From Haplomitrium mnioides (lineage: Eukaryota > Marchantiophyta > Haplomitriopsida > Calobryales), in NCBI GenBank assembly GCA_049999725.1, contig JBNGIS010031037.1, positions 1 to 30,523 of the forward strand: 30,523 bases of DNA. The letters are read 5' to 3'. The notes below the pieces were generated by a model. The model worked only from the letters and a program-made list of their open reading frames with translations, did no database searches and was not told where the DNA came from. Below are positions 1-10,456 of the stretch, in pieces. Numbering within the stretch: the first letter of the stretch is position 1; each line of letters begins with the position of its first letter. A program made the translations under genes and the position numbers.

Positions 1-2610
1 GAAAGGCACTCTCCAATTTGGTTTTACCAATACATGCGCACTTGTCACCGCCTTTTTCAAGCACTCAAAGGATACTTTGGCACCTTCATCGCTGAAAATT
101 GAAGAGTACTCCACTGTTTTCTTCAAATAATGGCTCAAAGCCATTGCTTTGGTCGAAAAGTCCAAGATAAAACGACGATAATAGCCAACCATCCCTAGGA
201 AAGACCTCAATTTGGTTATATTGATTGGAAAAGGAAGAGCTTGAATTTTTAGTACCTTTTCCGGGTCCACCGCTACCCCATCCTTTGAAATAATATGACC
301 CAACAACACTCCTTGACGACACCCAAACTTACATTTCTCCGTATTCAACGAAGCTTTTGCCGCATCCAACCTTTGTAGAATTTTCTCCATATGGTCGAAA
401 TGGTCTTTCTTACTCCCATAAACACAAAAGTCATCAATAAAATCTCTTACAAACTTTCCCAAGAAAGGCTCAAAGATTTTGTTCATAAATCTTTGAAAAG
501 TAGCTGGTGTATTACACAAACCAAAAGGCATTACGCGAAAAGCAAAAGTACCCCAAGGACTAGTGAATGTGGTCAGTCGTTGATGCTCCTCGGCGATAGA
601 AATTTGATTATACCCGCTATATCCATCTCCAAATGAGTACCATTCATGTCCCGTTACTTCTTCAAGTATTTCATCAATAAAAGAAAGTGGATAATAATCC
701 TTTTTGGTTACCCCATTTAACTTTTTGTAGTCCACACAAATGTGAAGCTTGCCATTTTTCTTTTTCACCACCACGATAGGAGAGACCCACTCTGAATTTT
801 CTGCCTCGTAGATGAACCCCGCCTCCTTTAATTTGCTTATCTCCTCTTTGACAAACTCCGCTATTGGAGGATTCATCCGTCGTTGTATTTGCCGAACCGC
901 TTTTGCTGAACTCTCCAAGTCGATCCTATGTTCTTCAAGTGTCGCCAATTTTAGATCTTTATACCCAAAAGCAAAAACATGGATGTACTTACGAAAGATT
1001 TCTTCAAACTTTTGTTTCTCTTCACTGGTTATGTCCTCTCCATAATGTAGTGTAGCAATCCGCCGCTCCACTTCTTCTGTCGTCAAGGTATGTTTTGGAA
1101 CTCGAAACTCTTCTTCCATCACCCTTGGCATGACCTCTATAGCGCACATTCTTGGCGAATCCAGCTCTTCATCCGATGAGTCTTCCATATCTGTATCCAG
1201 TGCAGAAATATCACTGGCATACTCTTCATCTTCCGATAAATACTCTGTGGTTTCTTGTTCGAAATCGCTTGTTTCTTCACCACCTCCATCCACATGGACT
1301 CTTACTCGATGCGTTTTGGGTCCAATTGTGATGTGGTTCTTATGCCAATTGTCAGTGGTCCTCACACCTCGCAACCACGGTCTTCCTAATAGCATGTCAT
1401 AACTAGCTTCTTTCAAAACTTGAAAAGACAAAGAGATAGAAATACCCATTACCGTAATAGGTACCTTTTCAATCACCCCAAGTGGTTGCACTCTTGATTT
1501 GTTTGCCATGCCAACGGTAAAGCCTGAAGGTCGCGTGAGTTTTAAGCCCAACTTCTTCATCAATTCTTCAGACATAGCATTTACAGCCGAACCCCCATCC
1601 AACAATACTTTTGGAACAACATGCCCTTTGCATATGACATCGATTTTGGGGGCTCTTGCACATACCTCCGTATCCATCGCACTTACGTAGCAGTTATTAG
1701 CTGCAACCTTCTTCTTTCTTGGTTGTCGTTTAGTGCTTAATCCTCCACGTAGCTCTCTCCTTAGTGTCGGGTTCATCGCTACGAGTTGTCCCACTGTGAT
1801 ATTGGCTTGTAGATTTCCAATATCTTCAACCATGTTGTATTTCTTTTGATGTTTGGAAATGGAGAAGTCTTCCATCCCCAATCTTCTTCTTGGCTTACTT
1901 GGCTTTTTAGTCATGTCCACATCATGCTGTCGTTCTTGGCTTGGCGATGGTTTCGATCCAACAGTATCATCAACTATTCGTGCTCGTTTTCTCTCATGAG
2001 CCATCAGGTCCACACCTCGATCTATTGAAGTCCCTCCCACCTTCTCGTGGGGAATCTTCTCAACATCGATCGAAGCAACCACCCGCTCATGAGTTGGAGC
2101 CGCACCTCCACGTCCGCCAATTCCATTTGTACCATTGACTCGATTTGGGCAATTTCTAATAAAATGTGCCCCGCCACAGCCAAAACAAGTAATATTCTCC
2201 ATATTTCCTTGTCGTTGTGGCCCTCCTCCATTAGGTCGAGGTTGATTTTCAGGCCTTCTCTCTAAAGCTTGCACAAGATTTAAACTTAGCTTTTCTAGCC
2301 GTTCCGTTAGTGTTAGCACATCGTTTATAGGTGGATTTGGCGTTTGGAGCGGAGGAGCCACTACCGTTGTTGTTTGTGACGCACTTACTTGCGGCACTAG
2401 CACTACAATGGCCTTCTCCTCTTGCTCATCCTCCAAGCTCTCCTCCATCCTCAATGTGATGCGCAATGACTCCACTCGCGTTATTGGCCTTTCATATTTC
2501 ACTTTTGCTCGTATTTCAGGTTTCAACCCTGAAATGAAGTGCTTCGCCAACATGGCTGTAATCCCCACCATTAAACATTGCACGTCTTCACCACTCTTCC
2601 TCAACACATT
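1..2610 (-). CDS. Element A gag C-terminus, protease and reverse transcriptase, open to the window edge
   Basis: I read one uninterrupted frame of about 870 codons from just after the TGA at 2613-2611 to base 1. In order it holds a gag tail, one CCHC zinc knuckle (CFGCGGAHFIRNC, 2187-2149) for RNA binding, a basic linker, a retropepsin with active site LLDGGSAVNAM (DGGS at 1599-1588) and the later flap-side motif YDMLLGRPWL, an acidic linker (about 1260-1130), and a reverse transcriptase. RT landmarks are WVSPIVVVKKKNGK, DGYSGYNQI, MPFGLCNTPATFQRF and the catalytic FIDDFCVY (441-418), followed by LGHIISKDG and SFLGMVGYYRRF. All three RT catalytic aspartates are present. The frame enters the RT-RNase H connection at the edge, so the protein is truncated only by the window. 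The DGGS protease and DDF RT variants are both seen in plant Ty3/gypsy elements. Confidence 0.9.
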
Positions 2611-2952
2611 TCAAAATTGTGTTTCTAAGTAGTCTACCCTCTCAGCATATTTCCGAACTTTTTTACTCTCTCCTTGTTTCAAGTGCGTTACCTCTTGAAG
2701 CAGTTTTTCATAGTTCTCCGTGGGGAGAAATTCTTCTATTAATGCTTTTGTTAAACTTGTCCATGATTCGATGGTTTCGCCTTTTTGTTCTCTGTACCAT
2801 CGTAGAGCTTCTCGTTCCAAGAATTCGGGTAATAATGCTAGCCAATCGTTGGGTCGTTTCTCTCCATTCCCAATGCATGCACGTTTGAAATCTCGCAAAT
2901 AGTCCTCCACGTTCTCATCTTCATTTCCATAGAAGACTGGAATCTTTCCCAT
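2611..2952 (-). pseudogene. Element A gag capsid segment, ended by an in-frame TGA
   Basis: This 113-codon stretch starts MGKIPVFYGNEDENVEDYLR and matches the plant retrotransposon gag capsid pattern, with WLALLPEFLEREALRWYREQ and a later EEFLPTENYEKLLQEVTHLK. Gag forms the virus-like particle that packages the element's RNA. The frame stops at a TGA after YLETQF, but the same frame reopens at once and continues without a break into the zinc knuckle and pol. So it is one gag-pol frame with a single stop, plausibly a CGA codon changed to TGA. Upstream of the Met the frame stays open for about 20 codons (including TDWIEGARYHLK), so the true start may lie further upstream; 2952 is only the first Met seen. 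Confidence 0.8.
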
Positions 2953-3196
2953 TTTTAAATGGTAGCGTGCTCCTTCAATCCAATCTGTCTTTCCACCACA
3001 CCTAGCACAATATCACAACTACCACAACACAAAAATATGTACTTCGCAAATTGCTTGAATTAGAATAGGGAAAACAAATGGGTTGGGATCCGCCAAAATT
3101 TGTTCCATTCGTTCCACCCCAAATTGCCCAACCAATCGTTGGCGCATATGGATCTTGGCTACAATAAAGACACGTACGATGATGGTCATTCTTCAA

Positions 3197-3466
3197 TCAT
3201 CCGTTGAGGCCGTTGAGAACTCTCTCCTTAATGCGATAGAAGGATCGTTCATGCTCCAATGTCCATACCCACTCCGTTGAAGAGTACAAACATCGATACA
3301 ATGGTGTGGCTAAAGAGGCAAAGTCGTTTATCAAAAACAAGTAGTAGCTCACCAAGTTGATGAATCGTTTCAACTCACTATTGTTGCGTGGTGGCGGTAA
3401 ATTGTCGATTCTTCGTACGATTTCAGAGATCCGTAGCCACTTTCCCGTCACGTCTTCACTCGACAT
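3197..3466 (-). pseudogene. Foreign RT-RNase H junction fragment in the leader of element A
   Basis: An 89-codon open stretch lies between the primer-binding site and gag. It carries the typical Ty3/gypsy segment joining reverse transcriptase to RNase H: IDNLPPPRNNSELKRF, then FINLVSYYLFLINDFASLATPLYR, then WVWTLEHERSF (spaced as in LPxPxxxxxLRxFLGLxxYYRRFIxxFxxxAxPL and FxWxxxxxxAF). It has no YxDD, so it cannot be an active RT. Element A already has its own, clearly different version of this segment at the left edge, so this is not a shifted copy of its own pol. It is probably a relic captured from another element or a pre-existing insertion now in the leader. Whether it is translated is unknown. 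Confidence 0.75.
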
Positions 3467-3512
3467 TCAAAACTCAAACTCATTCACCACCTTCCTTCCC
3501 TCTCATGTATGA

Positions 3513-3531
3513 GGTCCCGGCAATGGAACCA
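3513..3531 (-). other. Primer-binding site of element A
   Basis: On the minus strand the LTR ends in CA, then four T bases, then TGGTTCCATTGCCGGGACC. A TGG-starting block just inside the 5' LTR is where a tRNA 3' end (CCA) primes minus-strand DNA synthesis. It is not the common initiator-Met type (TGGTATCAGAGC). It agrees at 13 of the first 16 bases with the tRNA-Asp-type site I recall for Athila-like elements (TGGCGCCGTTGCCGGG). The actual primer tRNA cannot be settled without the host tRNA set. Confidence 0.75.
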
Positions 3532-3535
3532 AAAA

Positions 3536-4758
3536 TGTGAAGCTACTTGCTTTGCCGGTTTCTCCTCATGTGACTTTGGTGTTGAGTGCACATTTAAGAT
3601 GAGAGGGGAATAGAAGTAAGATTGCACACATCAAATCCCAACAATTCCTATAGAATGTACATAAAAGAAATACTCCATACAAAATCTCTTGCCCAATATC
3701 AAACTCTTTACTCCATAAATCTCTCAACACTCTCATGCTCTCACCCTTTCTCACTCTCCACAACTCCTCACTCTATTGGAAACCCCTCCTCAAGTGCTTG
3801 TTCTCCAATGAGTCTTCTTGGCAACTCCTCCAAGAGCTCCTCCAAGCGCTTCTCCAATGGTCTCTCTAAGAATGAACTCTCCAAGTGTGAAAATGAAAGT
3901 CTAAGCTCAAGCCACTCCAAGTCTCCTTTGCTCTCTCTTCTCCCTCCTTATATAATAGTCTAGCTAATTACCACTAGTAAAACCTAGAGATTCTTTAACC
4001 CTAGGTAAAAGCTAGCCTTTCAATTTAAAATTCTAAAGTATCTCCTAAAGTATCTACTAAAGTATCTTTGCCTTTTCTCAAGAAGCTTCTCATTTGGAGC
4101 TTTTCTCAAAAGTAGTTCTAAAGTAACTTTAACTTTTTCCTACTTTTTCAAGAAGAAGCTTCTCATTTGGAGCTTTCCTTGACCAAAACATTTGACCTAA
4201 TCAGCTATTCCCTTTAATTTGTACCTAACTACAAAAGCTACTTTCATATTTCGAGATTCCCTCAAGAGCAAGTCAAAGATTAAAGTAGTTTTTCTTGTCT
4301 TTTCTACTTTTTAGTCCTTCTAGAAGAATCTCTCTAAAATCTTTGATACTGATCCAAATTGCCTGTACTATACCTTGTTGGAAAGCTTATTAAATAAGAT
4401 TTTTACCCATATAATAATATTTGTAATTTCTGTTATTAAAATACTCTCTGTTTTGACTTTTCTGCATAGTTCTATTTTACCTTTGACCGATTATAACTCC
4501 CGGTTTACAACAGATTTTTCACTTCTGTAAATTGTCACTAATGACATTTGACATAAATTATTTACCTATGAAATATCAGCTTTAACATGCATCTAATAAG
4601 AACATAATCAAGTCTGTACAGATTTTTCTAAAAACTGAAAAAGCCATATTTCCTCCAATGTCCTTGAAATCCTCCACATCCTTCCTCCAAATACCCCAAC
4701 TACTATGCCATGAATTTCAAACATAGAAGAAGCCATGTATCCACCTCATGCCTTCACA
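3536..4758 (-). repeat. 5' LTR of element A (1,223 bp)
   Basis: The segment begins TGTGAAG and ends CTTCACA, a perfect 7-bp terminal inverted repeat with the TG...CA ends of LTRs. On its inner side it abuts the primer-binding site after 4 bases. On its outer side it abuts element B gag: from 4760 on, the sequence aligns with the second B copy near 29695-29720, so the junction is supported by an independent copy. The expected 5-bp target duplication on this side is TTACG (4759-4763); the partner lies off the left edge. The LTR is rich in short CTCC, TTCTC and AAGTAGCTTC-like repeats. Confidence 0.85.
3948..3956 (-). promoter_or_regulatory. Probable TATA box of the element A LTR
   Basis: On the minus strand the LTR contains ATTATATAA followed by a purine-rich stretch (GGAGGGAGAAGAGAGAG). 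It is about 800 bp into the LTR and 415 bp before its inner end, a reasonable position for the U3/R boundary. This is inference from position and motif only; no transcript start can be seen. Confidence 0.45.
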
Positions 4759-5540
4759 TTACGCATCGTCCTTCCTTGTTTGACAGACCCTTCAGATACC
4801 ACTCGAAGTCCACCATCGGGTTGTTCACAATGCCCAGCTTCTGCTGCATTGTCTTAAATCTTTGCGAGTAGTCCCTCACTGCTTCCTTTTTCTTTTTCTT
4901 GATTGAGGTCAGCTTGGTAAGAATTCTCGTTGAATACCTGCCCCTCTGAACTCTGTCACATGGGCCGTCCTCAGCTCTGCCCATGTACCAAAAACTACTC
5001 CCATATTATCATACCATTCTCTTGCCTTACCTGAAAACAGAGCATCAACCAATCTCAACCGATCTGCATCTGAATCTTCCTGATTAGCTCTACTAATGCC
5101 TTCAAACCTTTTCACCCATGTGTCTACATCATCTTTGGATCTCCCTTTGAAGATCTGGTACTTCAGCTTCGTTCAATAACCTCCTGCCGGAACTTGGTGT
5201 GCCATAGCTGATACCGCAAGAAACAAAGTCACAGGTGTCACCCTTGTTCTCAAAACAACACTAGGTTGTGAAGCTCCACTACTTTTAATACTAGTAGGTG
5301 TGGCTGAATTCCTAGAAGAAGAAGAAGAAGTAGAAGTAGAAGAAGGTAGATTTAACTTTGGGAATGATGTTAACTCAATAATTCCTTCAGGAGCAGTAAT
5401 ATCTGTCCACTGAAACAAAGCTAATGGTGACTGAGGCCTAGAAGGTTGAGCTCCCCTCTCTGTAGGTTCCTTTCCGCTACCCGCAACTTTCACTTCTTTA
5501 GAAAGTCTCTATAGTCTTTCTTCTCTCTCTGTTCTTTACA
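4759..5540 (-). pseudogene. Element B copy 1: gag relic, cut by element A
   Basis: This is a Ty3/gypsy-type gag with no pol visible. Reading on the minus strand, the N-terminal part is a Ser-rich stretch (Ser codons from a CTT-type repeat, about 5340-5314). Next come a conserved FKGRSKDDVDTWVKRFEGIS segment, LRLVDALFSGKAREWYDNMG, then RDYSQRFKTMQQKLG and a short WYLKGLSNKEGR before the frame meets the LTR of element A. It has a 1-base insertion near 5170 and a 1-base deletion near 4930 relative to copy 2, so it cannot make one product. The same order is found at 29615-30420. The rest of its gag was displaced to the far side of element A, off the window. Confidence 0.85.
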
Positions 5541-5693
5541 GATATCCAAAATATTCCTCTAATCCTTACATCTTACAATTCTACACTTATTAATCCAAAA
5601 CTTGAAGCTTTATGATTTCCTTCTAACTCCACTGCGTTGAAAAGAACTTGTTCGAGCTACTCCTGATTCTTTATTAACAACCGTGCTCCCACA
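5541..5693 (-). repeat. Short LTR of element B, copy 1 (5' LTR)
   Basis: About 150 bp here matches 28532-28683 closely; both end on the plus strand at CCGTGCTCCCACA and then diverge completely. Read on the minus strand it begins TGTGGGAGCACGG, a normal LTR start, and lies just upstream of the B gag leader. The inner end is less clear: homology stops around GATATC and I see no convincing primer-binding site. The LTR is unusually short for a Ty3/gypsy element. Confidence 0.65.
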
Positions 5694-8600
5694 TAAGCAT
5701 GTATTCAGTATTAGCAAAGGTGAGTTGATTTTGATATCAAAAATACCAGTATTTGAAGTTCTTGAAAAGGTATAATTCAAGACCAACATATTGAAAGATC
5801 TGAGATTTCTCCATGGAGCATCCATGGTATCTTGGATTGCAAGTGATAAATTTGATCAAAAGATTTGAGGACGCTCATGGTAGCTCGTATTGTTGGAGAT
5901 TGCTCAATTTCTTCCTATATTTGTATTGTAGATTCATGAAGAAGCTCTGCAAGAATTTATGTTTGTGTTTTGTGAAAAGTTTCTTTGTTGGTGAAGAATC
6001 GAGCTTGGGTGGATGATTTGTCAAGACAATTTTTGAGAAGAAGGCAGGAAGTAACATTGTGATTCCTTTGGTGGCCCAAAATTTCTCTAAGAGCAAGAAA
6101 CATGGTTTCTTTGCAGGTTTTTGAAGTTTTCGAAAGCAAGTTCAAAGAGCAACCCTTGCTTGTCTAATTTTGATCGAACAACCCACGAGTGAAAATTTTC
6201 GAAGTATTTTCCATCGAGCAGTAAACATCAATCAGAAAACAAGTTGCTCAAAAACACATGAAGCAAACTTGCAAGTTGTAGGAATTTTCCATTTTAAGGA
6301 TTTGGTATCGAGTGTTGGAAATGTATCTTTTGCTACTGTAGATTAACCATAACTACCAATTGTTAGCTATAATTAGCTAGCTATCATTGCTGGCTGTTTT
6401 TAGAGAGGGAGATTGCCAAGTTTTATTCATTTGAGGCTTCTTTGAGACATTTATGCTTGTGATAGTGAGTAGTGAGCAATAGGCTCGAAAAATAAGACAT
6501 TTGTTAAAATGTTAGAAGGGACACCAATGTGCATTCAAGCGATTCCCTTTACTGGCTGAAGTTTGTTGCCTTACTCTATTATTACGGGGCAACTTGTATG
6601 TCAGCATAAGCTAATCTTCAATTTGTATATAAACATTGAAGGCCCATATTCAGGACATCCTCAGTAAGCCAAACTTCTCGCGATGTCTTAAGAGCAGATT
6701 ACAAGTTCAGGTTGAGTTTGTGAGAAGGTGTTGAATATCAACATCGAAGAACAAGAATCATGTTTCCTGTTTTTCAACTCTTTTTATTGCGAGTTAGATC
6801 AAGTTTGTATGAAGGTGGTGAATATCTGACCATCAAAGAATAGCTTTAAATTGATCATTTTTCGACTCTCTTGCATATTTGTGATTTTGCAATTTTGAGG
6901 TAGCAAGACGATTATTTTTCAAAATGGAGTGTCTAGCAAAAGTTGCATCCACCCTAAATGCAATTTTTTGACCTCGTGTGTTTGATTTTGGCTATCTCAC
7001 AAAGCTACTATCTTGCTAACTCGTGACTCTCATTATGGTGTCTCCTTCAAAGCTTTGCATTTTCATTAGCAATAGGGTGTCTTTGTTTCTTTATCAAACA
7101 AGAATGTGAAGTGCGTGTTGGAAGTCATGTACAGAGTTTTGTCAAGGGGTTTTCCTTCGAGAAAGATTTGTGATCTACGCTTTCAAAGAGGGATTTGACT
7201 TAGATTTCTTCATTATTGAGAGAAGGTAGAAACCTTATGTAGGGATATGCAATTTCTTTTCCTTGCTTAGTTGGTTTCATTGAGCAAAGTTTGAATAGTC
7301 TAGCTGCAAACATATGTGACTTCTGCACATTTCAACAAGGAGAGAGCAATAGGGCTTCAAGGATTTCTCCTCATACAGCTTTATTGATTTCAGCTGCAAA
7401 AAATTATAGTCACATACTGTAGAAGTTTGTGTGAAGAGTTTTTGTCAATGGAATGACCGTGTTTAAAGATTCAACAAAATTTTCATTGCTGCTGAAAATT
7501 TGTCAAAGGGTTGTAAATGTCAACATCTAGCAGAGGAATTTGCAAGAAGAGGTCTTCGTGTGCGAATTCTCGCTGAGCAGATCTTTTTGAAAATAGGCTT
7601 ACTCGAGTAGGGATTTTGAGGCTCTCCTTGCTGCTCAGGTTTCATTGAGCACAGATTTTTGAGGCATTGGCATCAAGGAGGAGAAATCATCGATGTTGAT
7701 AGTGCCTTGATTTCTTCATCGAGCAGTTTGCTCGAGGAGAAATTATCGAGAAATGAATTCGCAACATCCCCTATTGTGGAAAATTGTTCTAAGGATTTGC
7801 GGAAGGCCATTTCTTGTAGAAGAAATTGTCAAAGTTTGTGTGTTAGAGATTTTGTCGAGCAAGAGGCAAAATCATAGATTGATGGATTGTGTCAAGCAGC
7901 GAATCATTGCTACATAAAACCGCAGAGTTCTGGGATTTGGTTGTGTGCAGAGTTTTATCGAGGGGTGTTTCTTGGTTGGTGGAGGGGTTTGCAAGAGGCA
8001 TGTTTAATACAAATTCTGCTTTTTCTCTCTCAATGATCTCTTTTATCTTGCAAGGGGGGGTAGGGCATTTGTGCATCCCCTTGTAGAGGGCTGAACACTC
8101 TAATTTTTGCGACTTGATTTGTTTCCACAGCAAGGGGAGACTAGTTCTGATGCAGAAATTTTCCAAGAATACTTTATTTTTGTGATTCATTCAGTATAAG
8201 AAGCCTTTGCTTTGTTCTACATGTCAATAACCTGGTGAGAAGCATTGAGAAGCACAAAAGATAGATCGCAGATTATCTTTTCTTGGGGTGTTGTTGCCAG
8301 ATCAATCAAGGAGACTTGTAATGAGGTCAGCCTTCCATTGAGTGGACAAGATAATTTTTTTTGAAGGGATTGAGAAGAGCAAGAACCAGAGCTCATGGTA
8401 TAATTATAGGGCTGATTTCATCAAGGAGGCAGATTTTGGTCATGATAGACAAGAGAGGGTCAAATTAATACATAGGTGACCTTGATTCATCGACAAGATT
8501 GGCTAGAGAATTGTGTTATAGAGCCATTGGCTGGTGTAGCAATTGCAGCATAAAAAGAAATTAAGGAAGGAATTTAGTGAATGACAGTGCAAAAACCAAT

Positions 8601-8976
8601 GTATTTCACTTAGAGCCCACTATTCTGTTACCTTTCTCTCACACCAAAGGGTTGTTGAGATTTTTGAGAGAAAGCTGTAGAGTGTGGCAGTGCTAAGACA
8701 ATGGGTACAATGACATTGAAATAAGAGTGGGTCTACATCGTTTTCAAGCAATAGATTTGTTGAAGTTAAAATCGTTCAAAGAAGATTTAGTCAAGAAGTG
8801 TGAGTAGGCTTTGTTATGAGCTGAAGGTAAATTTGGTCCGAGCTTTGAATAAAAAAGTGAGGCAAGAGTTCTACATATCAACTTGGCAAGCATTGTAAGT
8901 TGGTTGGATTGGGCAAGCATCTAATTTTCATCCAACCAGGTTTTCAGCTAGAGTAGTTAGGATGTCCTAATAACAC
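5694..8976. other. 3.3 kb without a recognisable gene
   Basis: I find no convincing protein, RNA gene or complete mobile element here. The longest open stretches (5813-6016 plus, 7843-8190 minus, 7889-8086 plus) show no family motif and have chance-like composition. The DNA is T/A-rich with loosely recurring phrases such as CAGAGTTTTGTCAAGGGG (near 7134, with variants near 7435 and 7938) and TCGAGCAG (near 6213, 7719 and 10035). This suggests old, diverged repeat DNA. A 7-bp perfect hairpin with a 3-base loop sits at 7719-7735. Confidence 0.6.
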
Positions 8977-9388
8977 TGTCATGCAGAAATATAGTGCTGA
9001 TGTTGCACATCAACACTCCTCCTCATTCTAGCCAGGGTATAGGTTTGTTCATAGGCATTCTATTAGATGCTATTAAAGTGAGTGAGTGTATTCAAGTTTA
9101 ATGTTCTTATAGCAAGGTGAGGGCTGTTCTTGGAAATTGCTTACAAGAACATAGAACTAGCATAGGCTACTTGGGGCTGCTCTCCTACTGCTACCCTAGT
9201 TCTTCTTGAATCTTAGCTTGGAGAGCAGTGCTATGGCAATACAAACCATAGAATTGTTCCACACACTTAGCTTTGATTCTTTAGATGCTCCCAACACCTC
9301 ATGGTAAGGTGCTGGTCTACAATAATATACAGTACACTACATGTTTTACATTACATTTTACATGCACTTTGTTAGAAAGTCCTTTTAT
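8977..9388 (+). repeat. Repeat Y, left copy; candidate 5' LTR part of element C
   Basis: This segment, starting TGTCATGCAG and ending near CCTTTTAT, matches 19785-20181 over about 400 bp with roughly 90 percent or better identity by eye. The left copy has an extra 15-bp piece near 9332, and the right copy has extra bases near 19947. The two copies have the same orientation and flank the element C gag-pol, so the simplest reading is that they are parts of its LTRs. Against this, no primer-binding site follows the left copy, and segment X, which precedes Y on the right, is absent on the left. Confidence 0.6.
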
Positions 9389-10111
9389 TCAAGAAGAACT
9401 GCAATCGCGACTGCTCGATATGAGTAGCGGTTATGTTTTCAATTCGATGCTATAAGAAGGAGTTGTTGGTGTGAGGCCAGTGCAGCAAATGTTGCGGCTG
9501 GTTGTTGAGTGCCCATTGATTGCATGAAATTTTGTATGGTTGTTTTTGGTAGCGTTTGAATACACTTACTCTTTTCTCCTTTTGTTTTCTTCACGATCGA
9601 GAGAAGTGCACAGGTTTTGTATGTTTCGCGCCAGATGCAACACGCCTAGGGAGTTGAAGTATACAAGCTTCTTATTCTTGTGATCTTTGAACAGCAACGG
9701 ATAGGAAGTTTGCTGCTCATTTAAAAAGTGGAGTGCATTTACTAGAAAGGAGTGCTTCGCTGCTCATGGTGGTTTTTTTTGAACAAGAACGTTGTTGCGA
9801 TATCAAGACCACACAGCCGCCGGTTTTTATTGAGCAGATTTGAGCCTCCTTCGACTCACCTTCGGTTTCTTCTTCCCAAGCACTTGCTTCCATCTTACAT
9901 TGCATATTTTTGGTTTCTTCTTCTCACACAGGAAGCAGAGGAGAGGTAGTTGCACAGGCATATGAAGGTTCTTGATTGAGCATATTTGGAGCCTCTTCGA
10001 GTCACCTTCGGTTCTTTCGACCACTTTAGGCACATGAAATCTCTTATCGAGCAGATTTTCGACGAGGAGGAAGAGCTCTAATAGCAGCCTACCAAAGACA
10101 ACTTCGATTCG
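9389..10111. other. Non-coding stretch with a diverged direct repeat
   Basis: No gene is seen. Two related segments occur about 145 bp apart: near 9826-9875 (TTGAGCAGATTTGAGCCTCC and then CGACTCACCTTCGGTT) and near 9972-10018 (TTGAGCATATTTGGAGCCTC and then CGAGTCACCTTCGGTT). The minus-strand open stretch 9827-10216 runs through these repeats and the 30-bp repeats that follow, so its openness reflects repetition and not a gene. Confidence 0.55.
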
Positions 10112-10280
10112 TTCAAGAGGCTGATGAAAGAGAGATCTGCATTCAAGAGGCTGTTGAAGGAGAGATCTACATTCAGGAGGCTGCTGAAGGAGAGATCTGC
10201 GTTCATGAGGCTGCACTAGGAGAGATTTTGTCGACCACCAGGAAATTTGCGTTCAAGAGGCTGCTGAAGGAGAGATTTTC
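10112..10280. repeat. 30-bp tandem repeat array, about four units plus a displaced fifth
   Basis: Units begin at 10112, 10142, 10172 and 10202, each starting TTCAAGAGGCTG or a variant and followed by a TGAAGGAGAGATCTGCA-like half. After the fourth unit an unrelated 20-30 bp is inserted and another unit starts near 10252. The period of exactly 30 bp keeps a frame open on the minus strand with a 10-residue repeat (CRSLLQQPLE), but this is a by-product. Looser relatives of the unit continue to about 10450, up to the broken end of the peroxiredoxin relic. Confidence 0.8.
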
Positions 10281-10456
10281 GAGTTCATGAGGAATCTGAT
10301 CGAGTGCAGCAAGGATTTTGTGGGAGGTCACATTTTTCCTGCATCGCAAAAAGAGGTCGTGAAGGCTGCACGAGGTTGTGTTTTTGTAGCAGGGGCTCTT
10401 TTGGCTGCATCGCAGAGAGATTTTTGTGAAGGAGGTCGCGTTTTTGTGAAGGAGTC

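Larger units (their letters stand above)
1..4758 (-). mobile_element. Element A: Ty3/gypsy LTR retrotransposon, partial (3' part off window)
   Basis: Reading on the minus strand, the order is LTR (4758-3536), primer-binding site (3531-3513), leader (about 3512-2953), gag, then a zinc knuckle, protease and reverse transcriptase frame running to the window edge. The element therefore continues to the left with RNase H, integrase and the 3' LTR expected outside. The pol frame has no stop across 2,610 bases and the LTR ends are perfect, so this is the youngest element here. Its LTR begins inside the gag of element B copy 1, showing a nested insertion. The RT signature FIDDF and the asparaginyl/aspartyl-like primer site resemble the plant Athila/Tat side of Ty3/gypsy, but that lineage call is tentative. 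Confidence 0.9.

Noticed and set aside
6303-6316. TGGTATCGAGTG, similar to an initiator-Met primer-binding site.
   Set aside because: It matches only in part, no LTR end precedes it, and no gag follows.
7719-7735. Perfect hairpin TCGAGCA, GTT, TGCTCGA.
   Set aside because: It is too short to mean anything alone, lacks context, and the TCGAGCAG phrase recurs in this repeat-like region.
9827-10216. A 129-codon minus-strand frame as a repeat protein gene.
   Set aside because: It is open because of the 30-bp period; it has no motif and no supporting context.
10112-10280. Regular 30-bp repeats resembling a CRISPR array.
   Set aside because: The units are directly adjacent with no unique spacers, in a eukaryotic context.
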